Below, piece after piece: positions 1 to 8,428 of a DNA stretch of 43,276 bases (positions are counted from its first letter, which is position 1; every line of letters begins with the position of its first letter). Source of the DNA: an uncultured Peptococcaceae bacterium (GTDB lineage: Bacteria; Bacillota; Peptococcia; Peptococcales; Peptococcaceae). Both the position numbers and the translations under genes were made by a program. A model generated the notes under the pieces. The model did not search any database. It worked only from the letters and a program-made list of their open reading frames with translations, and had not been told where the DNA came from. The DNA is taken from NCBI GenBank assembly GCA_937976375.1, contig CALJRU010000054.1, positions 1 to 43,276 of the forward strand, read 5' to 3'.

Positions 1-354
1 GCCGTGTCTCAGTCCCAATGTGGCCGTTCACCCTCTCAGGCCGGCTACTGATCGTTGCCTTGGTAAGCCGTTACCTTACCAACTAGCTAATCAGACGCGG
101 GTCCATCTTTTAGCGACAGCACTAAGGCCGCCTTTCTTACAAAGACCATGCGGTCCTTGTATATTACGCGGTATTAGTCATCGTTTCCAATGATTATTCC
201 CCTCTAAAAGGTAGGTTCCCCACGCGTTACTCACCCATCCGCCACTAACTCGGGCAATTCCTTCCGAAGAATTCCTTGCCTCCGTCCGTTCGACTTGCAT
301 GTGTTAGGCATGCCGCCAGCGTTTGTCCTGAGCCAGGATCAAACTCTCCGTAAA
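1..354 (-). rRNA. rrs: 16S ribosomal RNA, 5' portion (partial)
   Basis: This is the reverse complement of the first part of a bacterial 16S rRNA gene. The universal 27F site, read on the minus strand as AGAGTTTGATCCTGGCTCAG, lies at 328-347, which puts 16S base 1 near 354. The conserved block around E. coli position 340 is at the left edge, so the gene continues beyond the window. Mature end inferred from the 27F position. Confidence 0.97.
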
Positions 355-442
355 TATCTTACGAAAAGCTTCTCTAGCTCTTCATCATTTCATTGTTCGG
401 TTGCTTTTTCAAGCACTGGATTTTGTTCGCTTGGCTGTTTAA

Positions 443-456
443 TTTTCAAAGAACAA
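443..456 (-). promoter_or_regulatory. boxA-like antitermination site in the rrn leader
   Basis: On the minus strand the leader reads TTGTTCTTTGAAAA, the element commonly seen upstream of 16S and 23S genes in Firmicutes. It acts in rRNA antitermination and processing through Nus factors. It lies about 90 nt before the 16S start and after the promoter at 581-609, where such an element is expected. Confidence 0.65.
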
Positions 457-580
457 CCTGCCGCATCAGCGACAGCTCATTTATATTACCACAGCTCGTT
501 TATCTCTGTCAAGAACTTTTTCAAGTTTTTTAAGAGATTTGCTTGCTGGGTGTTGGTCACTCTCGCGCCAACGAGAATGT

Positions 581-609
581 ATTATACGCGTACTTTCTCA
601 CTTCGTCAA
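581..609 (-). promoter_or_regulatory. rrn sigma-A promoter with A-rich upstream region
   Basis: The minus strand has -35 TTGACG (604-609), a 17-nt spacer and a perfect -10 TATAAT (581-586). Upstream (about 610-700) the minus strand is almost pure purine with A-runs, resembling an UP element that boosts rRNA promoters. The leader to 16S is about 220 nt. The whole gene-free stretch 355-806 is accounted for by this leader, the promoter, the purine tract and the divergent promoter of the next gene. Confidence 0.85.
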
Positions 610-737
610 CCCCTTTTTCTATCTTTTTTTGCTTTTTCTTTTCTTTTTCTTGGTTTCGTTTTTTTCTTTCTTTTATTCTTTCGGTCCCTTTTTCTCTTTC
701 CCACTTTCTGGTATTAGCTATAATTATCATTTTTCTC

Positions 738-767
738 TTGCACGGTGCTTTCTCTATGGATTACAAT
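738..767 (+). promoter_or_regulatory. Putative promoter of the TIGR01777 epimerase gene
   Basis: TTGCAC (738-743), an 18-nt spacer and TACAAT (762-767) on the plus strand, about 40 nt before the start codon. This is a plausible sigma-A promoter divergent from the rrn promoter. Moderate match only. Confidence 0.45.
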
Positions 768-806
768 GATGTTAGTTACTTTGTATAAAAGGAGGCCCTT
801 GGTACT

Positions 807-1715
807 ATGACTCAGACTGTACTTGTAATGGGAGGCACCGGCTTTTTGGGTAACAACTTGGTTACTCATCTATCCCACGGTGGCTACCGTTGTATTGTAA
901 AAACTCGTCATCCCGAAGCACATTATGATTCACGTAATGTCAAATATATCGCTCATTTTTCAGAGATCGCTGAACCGATCGATATTGTGGTGCATTTATC
1001 AGGGGTTCCTGTCAGTGTAAAACGCTGGTCTAAAGCTTTTCGTCAGGAAATTGTGGAAACGCGTGTCAGACCATTGCATAACCTAAAAAATTGGATGGAA
1101 AAGCTCCCAGCGGAGGATCGCCCTAAATTGTTGTTTGTTGCATCATCTTCTGCATATTACGGAATTGGTACTACGCGCCCTACACATATTTATGATGAAG
1201 ATGGCCCAGCTGGGAAAGATTATTATTCCAGAATGTTTGTTGAAATCGAGGAACAAGGACATGCCATGCGTTCTGTTTTTGATCGCGTTGTTATTTTGCG
1301 GACTTCAAATGTTTTAGGTATTGGCGGGCACGTTTTCCACCAAATCACCAAGCCAATTAAAGCTGGTTTTTCTGGTATTTATGGCTCTGGCGAGCAGCCA
1401 TTCCCTTGGATCCACCATCAAGATTGGACACGTATCGTCGCATATCTTATTGAACACCAGGGAGGCAGTCATGATATTTATAACTTGGCTGCTCCGGCTA
1501 TGAATCAACAATATGAATTTGCTGGTTTGGCTGGTAGTTTTATTGGTCAAAATCATTCCCATGCTGCACCAAAAGCTTTGCTTTACCTGTGGTGGGGAAA
1601 ATTAAGAGCGGATACGCTGATGCGCGGTAATTATATAGAGCCACGCAACATTTTAGAAGAAGGCTTCACTTTCCGCTTTAACAATTTATACGAGGCTATG
1701 GATTATATTTTCTGA
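807..1715 (+). CDS. TIGR01777 family NAD(P)-binding epimerase/oxidoreductase
   Basis: The 302-residue protein belongs to the extended short-chain dehydrogenase/epimerase fold. The N-terminal Rossmann motif GGTGFLG (residues 9-15) binds the dinucleotide, and the SSSAYYG segment near residue 113 matches the family's substrate-site region. A PFPWIHHQDW segment near residue 205 and the C-terminal DUF1731-like part, with a conserved basic/Trp region, are typical of the YfcH/SDR39U1 group. The in vivo substrate of this family is unknown. The start is supported by AAAGGAGG eight nt upstream. It stands alone, divergent from the rRNA operon and convergent with the TauE gene. Confidence 0.88.
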   Translation: MTQTVLVMGGTGFLGNNLVTHLSHGGYRCIVKTRHPEAHYDSRNVKYIAHFSEIAEPIDIVVHLSGVPVSVKRWSKAFRQEIVETRVRPLHNLKNWMEKLPAEDRPKLLFVASSSAYYGIGTTRPTHIYDEDGPAGKDYYSRMFVEIEEQGHAMRSVFDRVVILRTSNVLGIGGHVFHQITKPIKAGFSGIYGSGEQPFPWIHHQDWTRIVAYLIEHQGGSHDIYNLAAPAMNQQYEFAGLAGSFIGQNHSHAAPKALLYLWWGKLRADTLMRGNYIEPRNILEEGFTFRFNNLYEAMDYIF

Positions 1716-1719
1716 CACA

Positions 1720-1763
1720 TTAAAGGCTGAAGGCACATGTTGTAATGTACCTTCAGCCTTTAA
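1720..1763. terminator. Bidirectional terminator hairpin
   Basis: A perfect 14-bp inverted repeat (TTAAAGGCTGAAGG at 1720-1733 and its complement at 1750-1763) sits between two convergent genes, so it probably serves both. T-runs are short on both sides. Confidence 0.7.
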
Positions 1764-1767
1764 TCTT

Positions 1768-2553
1768 TCAAATCAGATGTCCAACCAAGTTTCCAGTATT
1801 TAAGCATAGTATGATAAACAATGTTAACATAAACAGCCGATCGAAATATTTATCATTTACGTGCGTGGCAATATATCCACCTAAATAACCACCCAAAACA
1901 GCAGCTACCATCATAAATGGCAGCACAGTAATATCCACATGTGAGAAATGGTTGGTAACACCCATTGTCATGACGTTGGCTCCTTGCGCACATAGGATGA
2001 TGCACAGGGATGAAAAAACAGCGCTTTTACTTGTCATAGACAGTAAAATGACCAGCAACGGGCGATTAAATATGCCGCCGCCTATACTTAGAAACGCAGC
2101 AATGGTGCCAAGGCCTATCCCTACAGTCAACATGAGTGCCGAATTTTTAACATGATAATGTGGGATTTTATCTTTAATCAATTCATGAACCATAATAAGC
2201 ACAACAATTGCGATTTGGCAAACGCTTTGAACAACGATAACTGTTGAATCATCTGTAGACGCTATAAAATGATCAAGTACCAATTGCCCCAACACACCGC
2301 CAATCATGCTACCCATGGTAAAAAAAATGACTACACGCCAATTGATGCCTAGAGCATTTCTTCGACTTTTTATGATGCTGACAATTGTCATTGTCAAAAT
2401 GGTAATACTCGCCATGGCATTAACAGATGCTGCAGAAAAGCCGCCTAATGCATCCATAAGTGGTTTGATGATGATGCCGCCACCAAGTCCGCTAATGGCA
2501 CCCAATGTGCAGGCAAAGAGAACAATAAAAAAAACCAAAATACTTGTTAGCAC
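1768..2553 (-). CDS. TauE/SafE family sulfite/sulfonate exporter-like membrane protein
   Basis: Polytopic membrane protein of 261 residues with about eight hydrophobic segments. The glycine-rich repeat GAISGLGGGIIIKP near the N-terminus and AFLSIGGGIFNRP in the second half are the hallmark of the TauE/SafE (DUF81) family, which exports organic or inorganic anions such as sulfite, sulfoacetate or thiosulfate. A longer reading frame runs upstream but passes through a terminator hairpin. The GTG at 2553 is preceded by AGGGAGG at good spacing and begins directly with the first membrane helix, so I chose it. The substrate is not shown by sequence; the dsr operon in the same window makes sulfite a reasonable guess. 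Confidence 0.85.
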   Translation of the reverse strand: MLTSILVFFIVLFACTLGAISGLGGGIIIKPLMDALGGFSAASVNAMASITILTMTIVSIIKSRRNALGINWRVVIFFTMGSMIGGVLGQLVLDHFIASTDDSTVIVVQSVCQIAIVVLIMVHELIKDKIPHYHVKNSALMLTVGIGLGTIAAFLSIGGGIFNRPLLVILLSMTSKSAVFSSLCIILCAQGANVMTMGVTNHFSHVDITVLPFMMVAAVLGGYLGGYIATHVNDKYFDRLFMLTLFIILCLNTGNLVGHLI

Positions 2554-2577
2554 GCGAATTCCTCCCTTTATATTTAT

Positions 2578-2629
2578 AAAACAAATAGCGACCGGCCTCT
2601 GTTTTTCAGCGCCAGTCGCTATTTGTTTT
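2578..2629 (-). terminator. Terminator of the DUF4097-like gene
   Basis: A 15-bp stem pairs AAAACAAATAGCGAC (2578-2592) with its complement (2615-2629) just past the stop codon of the upstream gene. On the minus strand it ends in a T-rich run. Confidence 0.75.
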
Positions 2630-3658
2630 TTATTTCGTGATGGTTGATCGTTCAATCATATATGGATTGTCGTTCGAATACGGATAGTCTGCGGCATATG
2701 GATCAAGATCACTGTAACGTTCTCGTTGTCCAATATAGATGTTGCCGCCATCGGATATACACTGAATAAATTTGTCAGGATTATTGCCAACGCTGCCAAT
2801 ATAGATATTTCCATCATCCGATACAACATCCGCATCTTTCCAGTAGCGTCCGTCATACCCTATGTCTACATTGCCATTGGATTGAGCCTGAATGAGCATG
2901 TTGTATGGCAGGTTACGAGAAAGCATTGTAATGTCGCCATTTTCACTGTTCAAATTCCATTGTCCTTGGACACGGGTATCATAGTAGAAAATGCCACCAC
3001 TTTGTGTTTCTGCATCAACGCGTTTAAAATCGTTTTCAAGAAAAGTAACTGATCCATCGTCACCAGAAACCATCAATGATGTGGCTTTGTTTCCGTAAAA
3101 CCGCAGCGGCGTGTCACCACCAACAACCTGCATGCTGTCTGCCTTGACGTGCGCAATATATCCATAACCGCTGTCACCGATCTGGGCAAGCAGATAATTG
3201 GTGCGCAGATCATCCACATGTAGATCCAGCGCCTCACCGTTGATGCTAATGCTGGTATAATCTCCTTGAGGCAGCAACACCTGCATGGTTAAATCTTTTG
3301 CATCATTTACTGTTTCTCCTTCTAGCGAAATGGTACATTCGGTACCTTCAAGATCAACTTTTGCTATTTGATCGCTATAACCATTGCCAGCCAGGATAAC
3401 TTGCGGTTTTGATAAACTGGACACCATGCCAACTTCCAGCTGAACACCAGATGCTTCGATGGTAAGATCGGTTAACCCGTCACGCGTGACAGGAATTTCT
3501 ACCTGCTGAGCAGCATGTCGCGTCTCAAATGCACCGGAATGATCATTAAGGCTGAAATTAAAAACCAAAAATACGAGAAGGCAAACCACAGCCACCACAA
3601 TAAATAGCAACTGAAAAGGACGTGTCTTCTTTAATAAAAGTTTGATTCTTGCATCCAA
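2630..3658 (-). CDS. Membrane-anchored DUF4097-like beta-repeat protein
   Basis: About 342 residues. A basic cytoplasmic tip (DARIKLLLKKTR) precedes one membrane helix (about residues 14-36), followed by a long extracellular region rich in short repeats such as DDGNIYIGSVG and DGGNIYIGQ. These predict a right-handed beta-helix like that of DUF4097 proteins. No catalytic motif is visible and the function is unknown. The start is uncertain: TTG at 3658 has GGGAGG about ten nt upstream, whereas the longer TTG at 3682 would place that Shine-Dalgarno inside the gene. It has its own promoter and terminator. Confidence 0.65.
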   Translation of the reverse strand: MDARIKLLLKKTRPFQLLFIVVAVVCLLVFLVFNFSLNDHSGAFETRHAAQQVEIPVTRDGLTDLTIEASGVQLEVGMVSSLSKPQVILAGNGYSDQIAKVDLEGTECTISLEGETVNDAKDLTMQVLLPQGDYTSISINGEALDLHVDDLRTNYLLAQIGDSGYGYIAHVKADSMQVVGGDTPLRFYGNKATSLMVSGDDGSVTFLENDFKRVDAETQSGGIFYYDTRVQGQWNLNSENGDITMLSRNLPYNMLIQAQSNGNVDIGYDGRYWKDADVVSDDGNIYIGSVGNNPDKFIQCISDGGNIYIGQRERYSDLDPYAADYPYSNDNPYMIERSTITK

Positions 3659-3696
3659 TATAAGCTCGCCTCCCAAATTCAATCATTTACTTCTCT

Positions 3697-3725
3697 ATTT
3701 TACACATTTAACAAGCATCCTGCAA
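3697..3725 (-). promoter_or_regulatory. Promoter of the DUF4097-like gene
   Basis: Minus strand TTGCAG (3720-3725), a 17-nt spacer and TAAAAT (3697-3702), about 40 nt before the likely start codon. Confidence 0.55.
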
Positions 3726-3936
3726 CATTTAATATCTCTTGTCAAGACCCCGCCTCTTGCATGAAAACCTTGCAGGTTCAAAGTTTTCAATCATTTTTAG
3801 ATGCCCTGAAATCCGCTCTAGGCCTATATCTGACACATTTGTCCGCAATGGATAAACTAAAGTTTGGCCTCTTATCAGCGCAAGTAATTTTACAAGCTTC
3901 TTATATCCTGATACACTGAGCACACTAGATCAATGT

Positions 3937-3955
3937 CTTGTCACAACATGACAAG
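3937..3955. promoter_or_regulatory. Inverted repeat upstream of the TDT transporter
   Basis: A perfect dyad CTTGTCA-N5-TGACAAG lies just before the ribosome binding site of the TDT gene. It could be an operator or an mRNA hairpin. A related CTTGTCAAG occurs at 3738-3746. No regulator is identifiable. Confidence 0.4.
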
Positions 3956-3970
3956 AGAAAGGGGTGCCTT

Positions 3971-4939
3971 ATGAAAACAATTTTGAAAAAAGTTCCAATT
4001 CCAATGGCCGGGCTGGCGCTTGGGCTGGCCGCATTAGGCAATCTGCTTCAAAGTTTTTCGCCTGAAATTCGCATGCTTTGCGGAATGGTTTCAGCGATCC
4101 TTTGGGTTCTGGTCATGGCGAAGATCCTACTCTTCCCTCAAATGATCCAGAAAGACCTCAAGAATCCTATCGTCGCCAGTGTTTCCGGAACTGTATTCAT
4201 GACAGCGATGCAGCTGGCTGTGTATGCAAAACCAATTTTTGGACAATATGCTATTCTTCTTTGGTTTGCAGCAATCATTGGCCATGCCATGCTGATCATC
4301 TGGTTCAGCTGGAATTTCATGCGTCATTTCAAATTGAACAATGTTTATCCAACCTATTTTATCGCTTACGTTGGTATCGTTGTTGCATCTGTAACGGCAC
4401 CTCAATTCGGAATGGAATGGCTGGGAATGATGATCTTTCGTTTTGGCTTTATTGTCTATCTGCTGCTCCTTATCCTCGTAAGTGCACGCTATGTACTTCA
4501 TACGATCCCACTTGCGGCGCGTCCATTGTTCTGCATTTACACCGCACCAATGAGTTTATGCCTCACCGGCTACCTCTCTGTTGCTGATCCAAAATCTCCT
4601 ATCCTTCCAATTACCATGGGCATCATTGCCCAAGTACTCTATGCACTTGTTCTTCTTCGTCTGCCAAAACTCCTGCGTTTGCCATTTTTCCCAAGTTTTG
4701 CTGCATTTACGTTTCCTTTCGTAATTACAGCCACTGGGTTGAAAACGTTACTTGCTTGGCTCGAAGGTATTGGTTATACAATTCCAGTTTTCTTCAATGT
4801 TCTCGTCGTTTTAGAAACATTGGTAGCAGTTGGTCTTGTTGCCTACACTTTGATTCGTTATCTGCGTCATCTTTCCTGCGGCAGCGAACGCAGAAGCCAG
4901 GCTCTGCTTTTTGAAGAATGCCAATGGTGCTGCACCTAA
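3971..4939 (+). CDS. TDT (SLAC1/TehA) family anion transporter
   Basis: A hydrophobic protein of 322 residues with about ten predicted membrane helices and an N-terminal PIPMAGLALGLAALGNL segment typical of the tellurite-resistance/dicarboxylate transporter (TDT) family, which includes TehA, SLAC1 and the yeast sulfite pump Ssu1. The start is set at the ATG preceded by GAAAGGGG; an upstream in-frame ATG lacks a ribosome binding site. The last 20 residues (Cys- and Glu-rich) are not part of the conserved fold. The substrate cannot be told from sequence. It is convergent with the histidine kinase gene. Confidence 0.82.
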   Translation: MKTILKKVPIPMAGLALGLAALGNLLQSFSPEIRMLCGMVSAILWVLVMAKILLFPQMIQKDLKNPIVASVSGTVFMTAMQLAVYAKPIFGQYAILLWFAAIIGHAMLIIWFSWNFMRHFKLNNVYPTYFIAYVGIVVASVTAPQFGMEWLGMMIFRFGFIVYLLLLILVSARYVLHTIPLAARPLFCIYTAPMSLCLTGYLSVADPKSPILPITMGIIAQVLYALVLLRLPKLLRLPFFPSFAAFTFPFVITATGLKTLLAWLEGIGYTIPVFFNVLVVLETLVAVGLVAYTLIRYLRHLSCGSERRSQALLFEECQWCCT

Positions 4940-4948
4940 TCATCAAAC

Positions 4949-5000
4949 AAAAAATCCTGTTTTTGCAAGAGCAAATAACCTTGCAAAAACAGGATTTTTT
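4949..5000. terminator. Bidirectional terminator
   Basis: A 21-bp perfect stem (4949-4969 with 4980-5000), bearing A and T runs on its outer ends, separates convergent genes. It should stop transcription in both directions. Its right arm ends on the last base of the kinase gene's stop codon. Confidence 0.9.
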
Positions 5001-6433
5001 TATCGTTTTTTCTTGGCTTCTTTTGCTTCGGCTTTTTCTTTTTTAGCCTCAGCTTTTTCATCATACAATGGCAGATACACCGTAAAGGTGGTACCAACAT
5101 CCTTTTGGCTTTTCACTTCAATTTTACCATCATGTGCCAATACCAACCCTTGTGTAATCGCCATACCCAAACCAGTGCCGCCAGTCTCTCGAGCGCGTGA
5201 ACGGTCACTGCGATAGAATCTGTCAAAAACATGCTGACATTCTTCTTCACTCATACCAATGCCAGTGTCCGCTACAGAAAAGATAAAGTACTCTTTATCT
5301 GCCCAAGCGTTTAATATGACAACACCACCATCTGTAGTATAGCGCAAAGCGTTGCTGACCAAATTTAAAACAATTTGCTTTAATCGTTCTGGGTCCGCAT
5401 AGCAGTATGGCAATTTATCGGCAAATTCCACTTTTACAGTAATGTTGCGTGTTTCTGCGTCTGCCTCAAATAAAACCACAAAGTCTTCAACAAAGCTCTT
5501 AAAATCGATCAGAGTTTTGCTAATTGGCATATGCCCAGCATCCAAACGCGAAATATTTTGGAGTTCAGTGACCATTCCACCTAAGCGAAGCATTTCATCA
5601 TAAAGTGCTGAAAGATCTTCCGGAGAACAAGCTTCGTTTTTCACCAATTTATTTTCAAGTGTTCCTGCGATGGCTGTGATCGGTGTGCGCAATTCGTGGC
5701 TAATATCCGCAAACATTTGCACGCGCGCATCATTAGCGCGCGACAGCTCCGTCGACATCTGATTAAATGCCAGCGCTAATTCGCCGATTTCATCATCATT
5801 TTCAATGTCTACTTTTTCATTTGTTGATCCCTGCGCGATACGCCGCACTGAAAGAATCAATTTATCCAAAGGCCGCGTTAAATTACGTGCAAAAATCCAG
5901 CCAAGAATGATAGCCAAAACAATTGTTGCCACAACACCCAATACAACGGATCGGCGCGTATCTGCTAAATAGCTGTCTGTTAAGTACCAGAATCTGTCGC
6001 CAATATAATCCGCTGGCAAAAGGTAGCCAATTAACTGCTGTGACCCTTCCTCATAAACCGGATAACCATGCTCCAGCAATCGCGTCTTTACTTTGAGACC
6101 TACTTTATCCGATTCTGTATCTGGACACGTTAAAATGGTTCCGTCAGGAGCAATAAGGATTACAGACAATTCCATCTGCTGCCGAACCACGCCATAAGGG
6201 GTCTGCACCATAGAACTGCTGAATTCATCTTGCACGCCTTCCCAAGAATTACCATTCTCAGTGTAATATGCTTCGTACCGCTCTTCCCATACGCTGATCT
6301 CAGCCTTTGACGTCTGCATGAGGTATTCATCAAAACTTCGGCTCATCAGCTGCAGCGTGACACCACCAACTATCAATCCCGTCAACACTGCCATCAGTGT
6401 CATCAGGGAAATGATTTTAGTCGACAGTTTCAT
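5000..6433 (-). CDS. Two-component sensor histidine kinase
   Basis: The 477-residue kinase has a membrane helix at about 5-27, an extracytoplasmic sensor region, a second helix at about 160-182, a HAMP linker, a HisKA domain with H-box FADISHELRTP (His246), and a HATPase domain with an N-box, DTGIGM and GTGLGMAI. It ends in a Lys/Glu/Ala-rich tail that is not part of the kinase core. The start chosen (ATG 6433) has GGGGA six nt upstream and overlaps the regulator gene by 17 nt, showing translational coupling. It should autophosphorylate and pass the phosphate to the adjacent regulator. The signal is unknown. Confidence 0.92.
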   Translation of the reverse strand: MKLSTKIISLMTLMAVLTGLIVGGVTLQLMSRSFDEYLMQTSKAEISVWEERYEAYYTENGNSWEGVQDEFSSSMVQTPYGVVRQQMELSVILIAPDGTILTCPDTESDKVGLKVKTRLLEHGYPVYEEGSQQLIGYLLPADYIGDRFWYLTDSYLADTRRSVVLGVVATIVLAIILGWIFARNLTRPLDKLILSVRRIAQGSTNEKVDIENDDEIGELALAFNQMSTELSRANDARVQMFADISHELRTPITAIAGTLENKLVKNEACSPEDLSALYDEMLRLGGMVTELQNISRLDAGHMPISKTLIDFKSFVEDFVVLFEADAETRNITVKVEFADKLPYCYADPERLKQIVLNLVSNALRYTTDGGVVILNAWADKEYFIFSVADTGIGMSEEECQHVFDRFYRSDRSRARETGGTGLGMAITQGLVLAHDGKIEVKSQKDVGTTFTVYLPLYDEKAEAKKEKAEAKEAKKKR

Positions 6434-7115
6434 ATTTATCCCCAAACTTATAGCCTAAGCCATATACCGTCTGAATAAAGATTGGTTTTTGTGGATTAGG
6501 CTCAATTTTTTTGCGCAGATTGCTGACGTGCGTATCAATAGCGCGTTCATATCCTGCATAGCTTTCTCCTAACGTTGCTGTCAAAAGTTGCAGACGACTA
6601 TACGGACGTCCTACATTTTCACTCAACGTTACAAGAATTGCATACTCTGACGGCGTTAAATCAATGCTCTTGCCATCATAAAATACTTCACGACGGTCTA
6701 AATTGATGACCAATTTGCCGAACGTACGCACTTCTTCAGTATTTTCAACAATATGCTTACTGCGGCGGAAAACAGCCTTAATACGTGCGTTTAATTCACG
6801 CAAACTAAACGGCTTGGTAATATAATCATCAGCACCCAATTCCAGTCCCAACAGCTTATCAATCTCTTCATTACGCGCTGTAACCATGATGATCGGTGTA
6901 TTATGATGACGACGCACTTGCTTGCAAACTTCCATGCCATCAACCTTAGGCAGCATCAAATCCAAAATAATTAAGTCAGGCTTCATCGACTCAACCAGTT
7001 CCAGACCCAATTCTCCATCTCCTGCTTCTACGACTTGATAGTGCTGATTTTCTAAGTATTCTTTTATGTTAGTGCGAATATTTTCTTCATCTTCCACCAC
7101 TAAAATTTTTTCGTT
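6417..7115 (-). CDS. OmpR/PhoB-family response regulator
   Basis: The 232-residue protein has a receiver domain with acidic pocket (E9, D10), phospho-acceptor Asp53 in LIILDLMLP and the conserved TKPF lysine near 102. A C-terminal winged helix follows, with DLTPSEYAIL and the RAIDTHVSNLRKKI recognition helix. The start ATG at 7115 follows GAAAGG; an upstream in-frame ATG would overlap the preceding gene. It lies 22 nt after the glycosyltransferase gene and is coupled to the kinase, so the three form one operon. Target genes are unknown; envelope glycolipid functions are a guess from context. Confidence 0.93.
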   Translation of the reverse strand, partial: NEKILVVEDEENIRTNIKEYLENQHYQVVEAGDGELGLELVESMKPDLIILDLMLPKVDGMEVCKQVRRHHNTPIIMVTARNEEIDKLLGLELGADDYITKPFSLRELNARIKAVFRRSKHIVENTEEVRTFGKLVINLDRREVFYDGKSIDLTPSEYAILVTLSENVGRPYSRLQLLTATLGESYAGYERAIDTHVSNLRKKIEPNPQKPIFIQTVYGLGYKFGDKYETVD

Positions 7116-7137
7116 CATAGGTACACACCTTTCTTGG

Positions 7138-8268
7138 TTAATTATAATGTGATGCACGTGTGTAAGCGATGTTATAATAGTCCATCAGCTGCTGACTTGC
7201 ACGTTCCCAGCTGCTAGCCTCTGCTTCTTTACGAGCAATCACCCGAATCCGTCGCACCAAATCACGATCCTCCAAACGATCAATAGCTGCATCCAAAGAA
7301 TCTTCATCGCCAGACGTATAAAAAATAGCATCTCGGCCATCTTGAAACTGCTCTGTGGTCAACGGACTGCGCACAGCAATGATAGGGACTCCTGATGCCA
7401 TCGCTTCCAACAGCGTCAGGCCAACTTGTTCGTTTAACGTCGGGAAAATGAACGCATCGCCCGAAGCATAGGCCTCAGCCAAATTGCGTCCACGTAAATA
7501 ACCTGTAAAAACGCAATTTGTACCACTAAAAGTTTTCTCAAGCTCGGCTCTATGTTCTCCATCTCCAACAATTGCCAAACACACATCACTTCGGCGACGC
7601 ATCATTGGCAGTAAAGATTCCAAATCCTTACGTTTGAGCAAACTGCCCACATAAACCAGGAGTTTCTTATCCCTTTGTCCCTTATTTAAGATTAAACGCA
7701 TATCCTCTGATGCATACTTTGGATTGCGCTTTTCTGAATCTACGCCTCGTTTTAGCACATGCGCATTATAAATGCCAAAATTCTCAAGCGCATGACGCAT
7801 AACATGTGATGTACAAAGATTCAACGATGCTGCCGCAGAAATCTTTTGACGGGCTTTCCAGATCATTCGTTCGGATACACGATGGTTTAAATGCAGCCGT
7901 TTCAAACAACTCATGTAGTTTGTATGATAACTAACAACAACCGGAATTTCCAGTTTTGTTGCATATTGTGAAGCCGCAAACCCTAAAATCAATGGATTAA
8001 CAATATGAACCACCTGTGGTGAAAAATCCATCATAATATCATTTATCCGCGTCAGAGAAGGCGCCCAAAACAACTTTTTACCAAATGGCAGCTTTTTATC
8101 CTGGATGCCATAAATGGTAGCATCTTCAAACTGATCGATGCCGCGGTCTGGTGTGACCACAACCACCTGATGGCCTTCCTTCAAAAAATAGCGAATAGCC
8201 TCTGTCAGGCGCAGGACCAACCCATCCGCGACAGGCAAAAATTCCTCCGTGACGATCATGATCCGCAT
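7138..8268 (-). CDS. GT4-family glycosyltransferase (GT-B fold)
   Basis: At 376 residues it has the two-domain GT-B layout. The N-terminus begins MRIMIVTEEFLPVADGLVLRL, typical of the MgtA/SQD2-like group of nucleotide-sugar-dependent transferases acting on diacylglycerol or glycolipid acceptors. The C-terminal half carries LLVYVGSLLKRKDLE, a donor-site FIFPTLNEQVGLTLLEAMASG block with the E-X7-E motif, and no membrane helix. The start has GGAGAGGGG just upstream. It is the first gene of an operon with the two-component system. The sugar donor and acceptor cannot be read from sequence. Confidence 0.85.
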   Translation of the reverse strand: MRIMIVTEEFLPVADGLVLRLTEAIRYFLKEGHQVVVVTPDRGIDQFEDATIYGIQDKKLPFGKKLFWAPSLTRINDIMMDFSPQVVHIVNPLILGFAASQYATKLEIPVVVSYHTNYMSCLKRLHLNHRVSERMIWKARQKISAAASLNLCTSHVMRHALENFGIYNAHVLKRGVDSEKRNPKYASEDMRLILNKGQRDKKLLVYVGSLLKRKDLESLLPMMRRRSDVCLAIVGDGEHRAELEKTFSGTNCVFTGYLRGRNLAEAYASGDAFIFPTLNEQVGLTLLEAMASGVPIIAVRSPLTTEQFQDGRDAIFYTSGDEDSLDAAIDRLEDRDLVRRIRVIARKEAEASSWERASQQLMDYYNIAYTRASHYN

Positions 8269-8385
8269 AGGCCCCTCTCCTTTCTTTTACCGTCAATCAT
8301 CTCATCGTTATCCTACCACAAATGCGCACATTGTTCTATAACCCTCACAGCATTATTTCAATTTCTTAATAGTTCCATAAAAAAC

Positions 8386-8415
8386 GGCCGTAAACCTATA
8401 TTAAGGTTTACGGCC
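8386..8415 (-). terminator. Terminator of the ilvD operon
   Basis: An 11-bp GC-rich stem (GGCCGTAAACC with its complement, 8-nt loop) is followed on the minus strand by GTTTTTTA, 13 nt past the ilvD stop. Confidence 0.9.
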
Positions 8416-8428
8416 CGAAACGTCTTAA

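Noticed and set aside
295..788. Overlapping plus-strand frames rich in Phe, Leu and Ser
   Set aside because: They run through the 16S gene end, leader and the pyrimidine-rich strand of the rrn upstream element; not coding.
2554..2655. Longer N-terminus for the TauE/SafE protein
   Set aside because: The extra codons translate the terminator hairpin of the upstream gene and lack a Shine-Dalgarno; GTG 2553 is well supported.
3729..3923. 64-codon minus-strand frame
   Set aside because: No ribosome binding site or family match; sits in the intergenic region between divergent genes.
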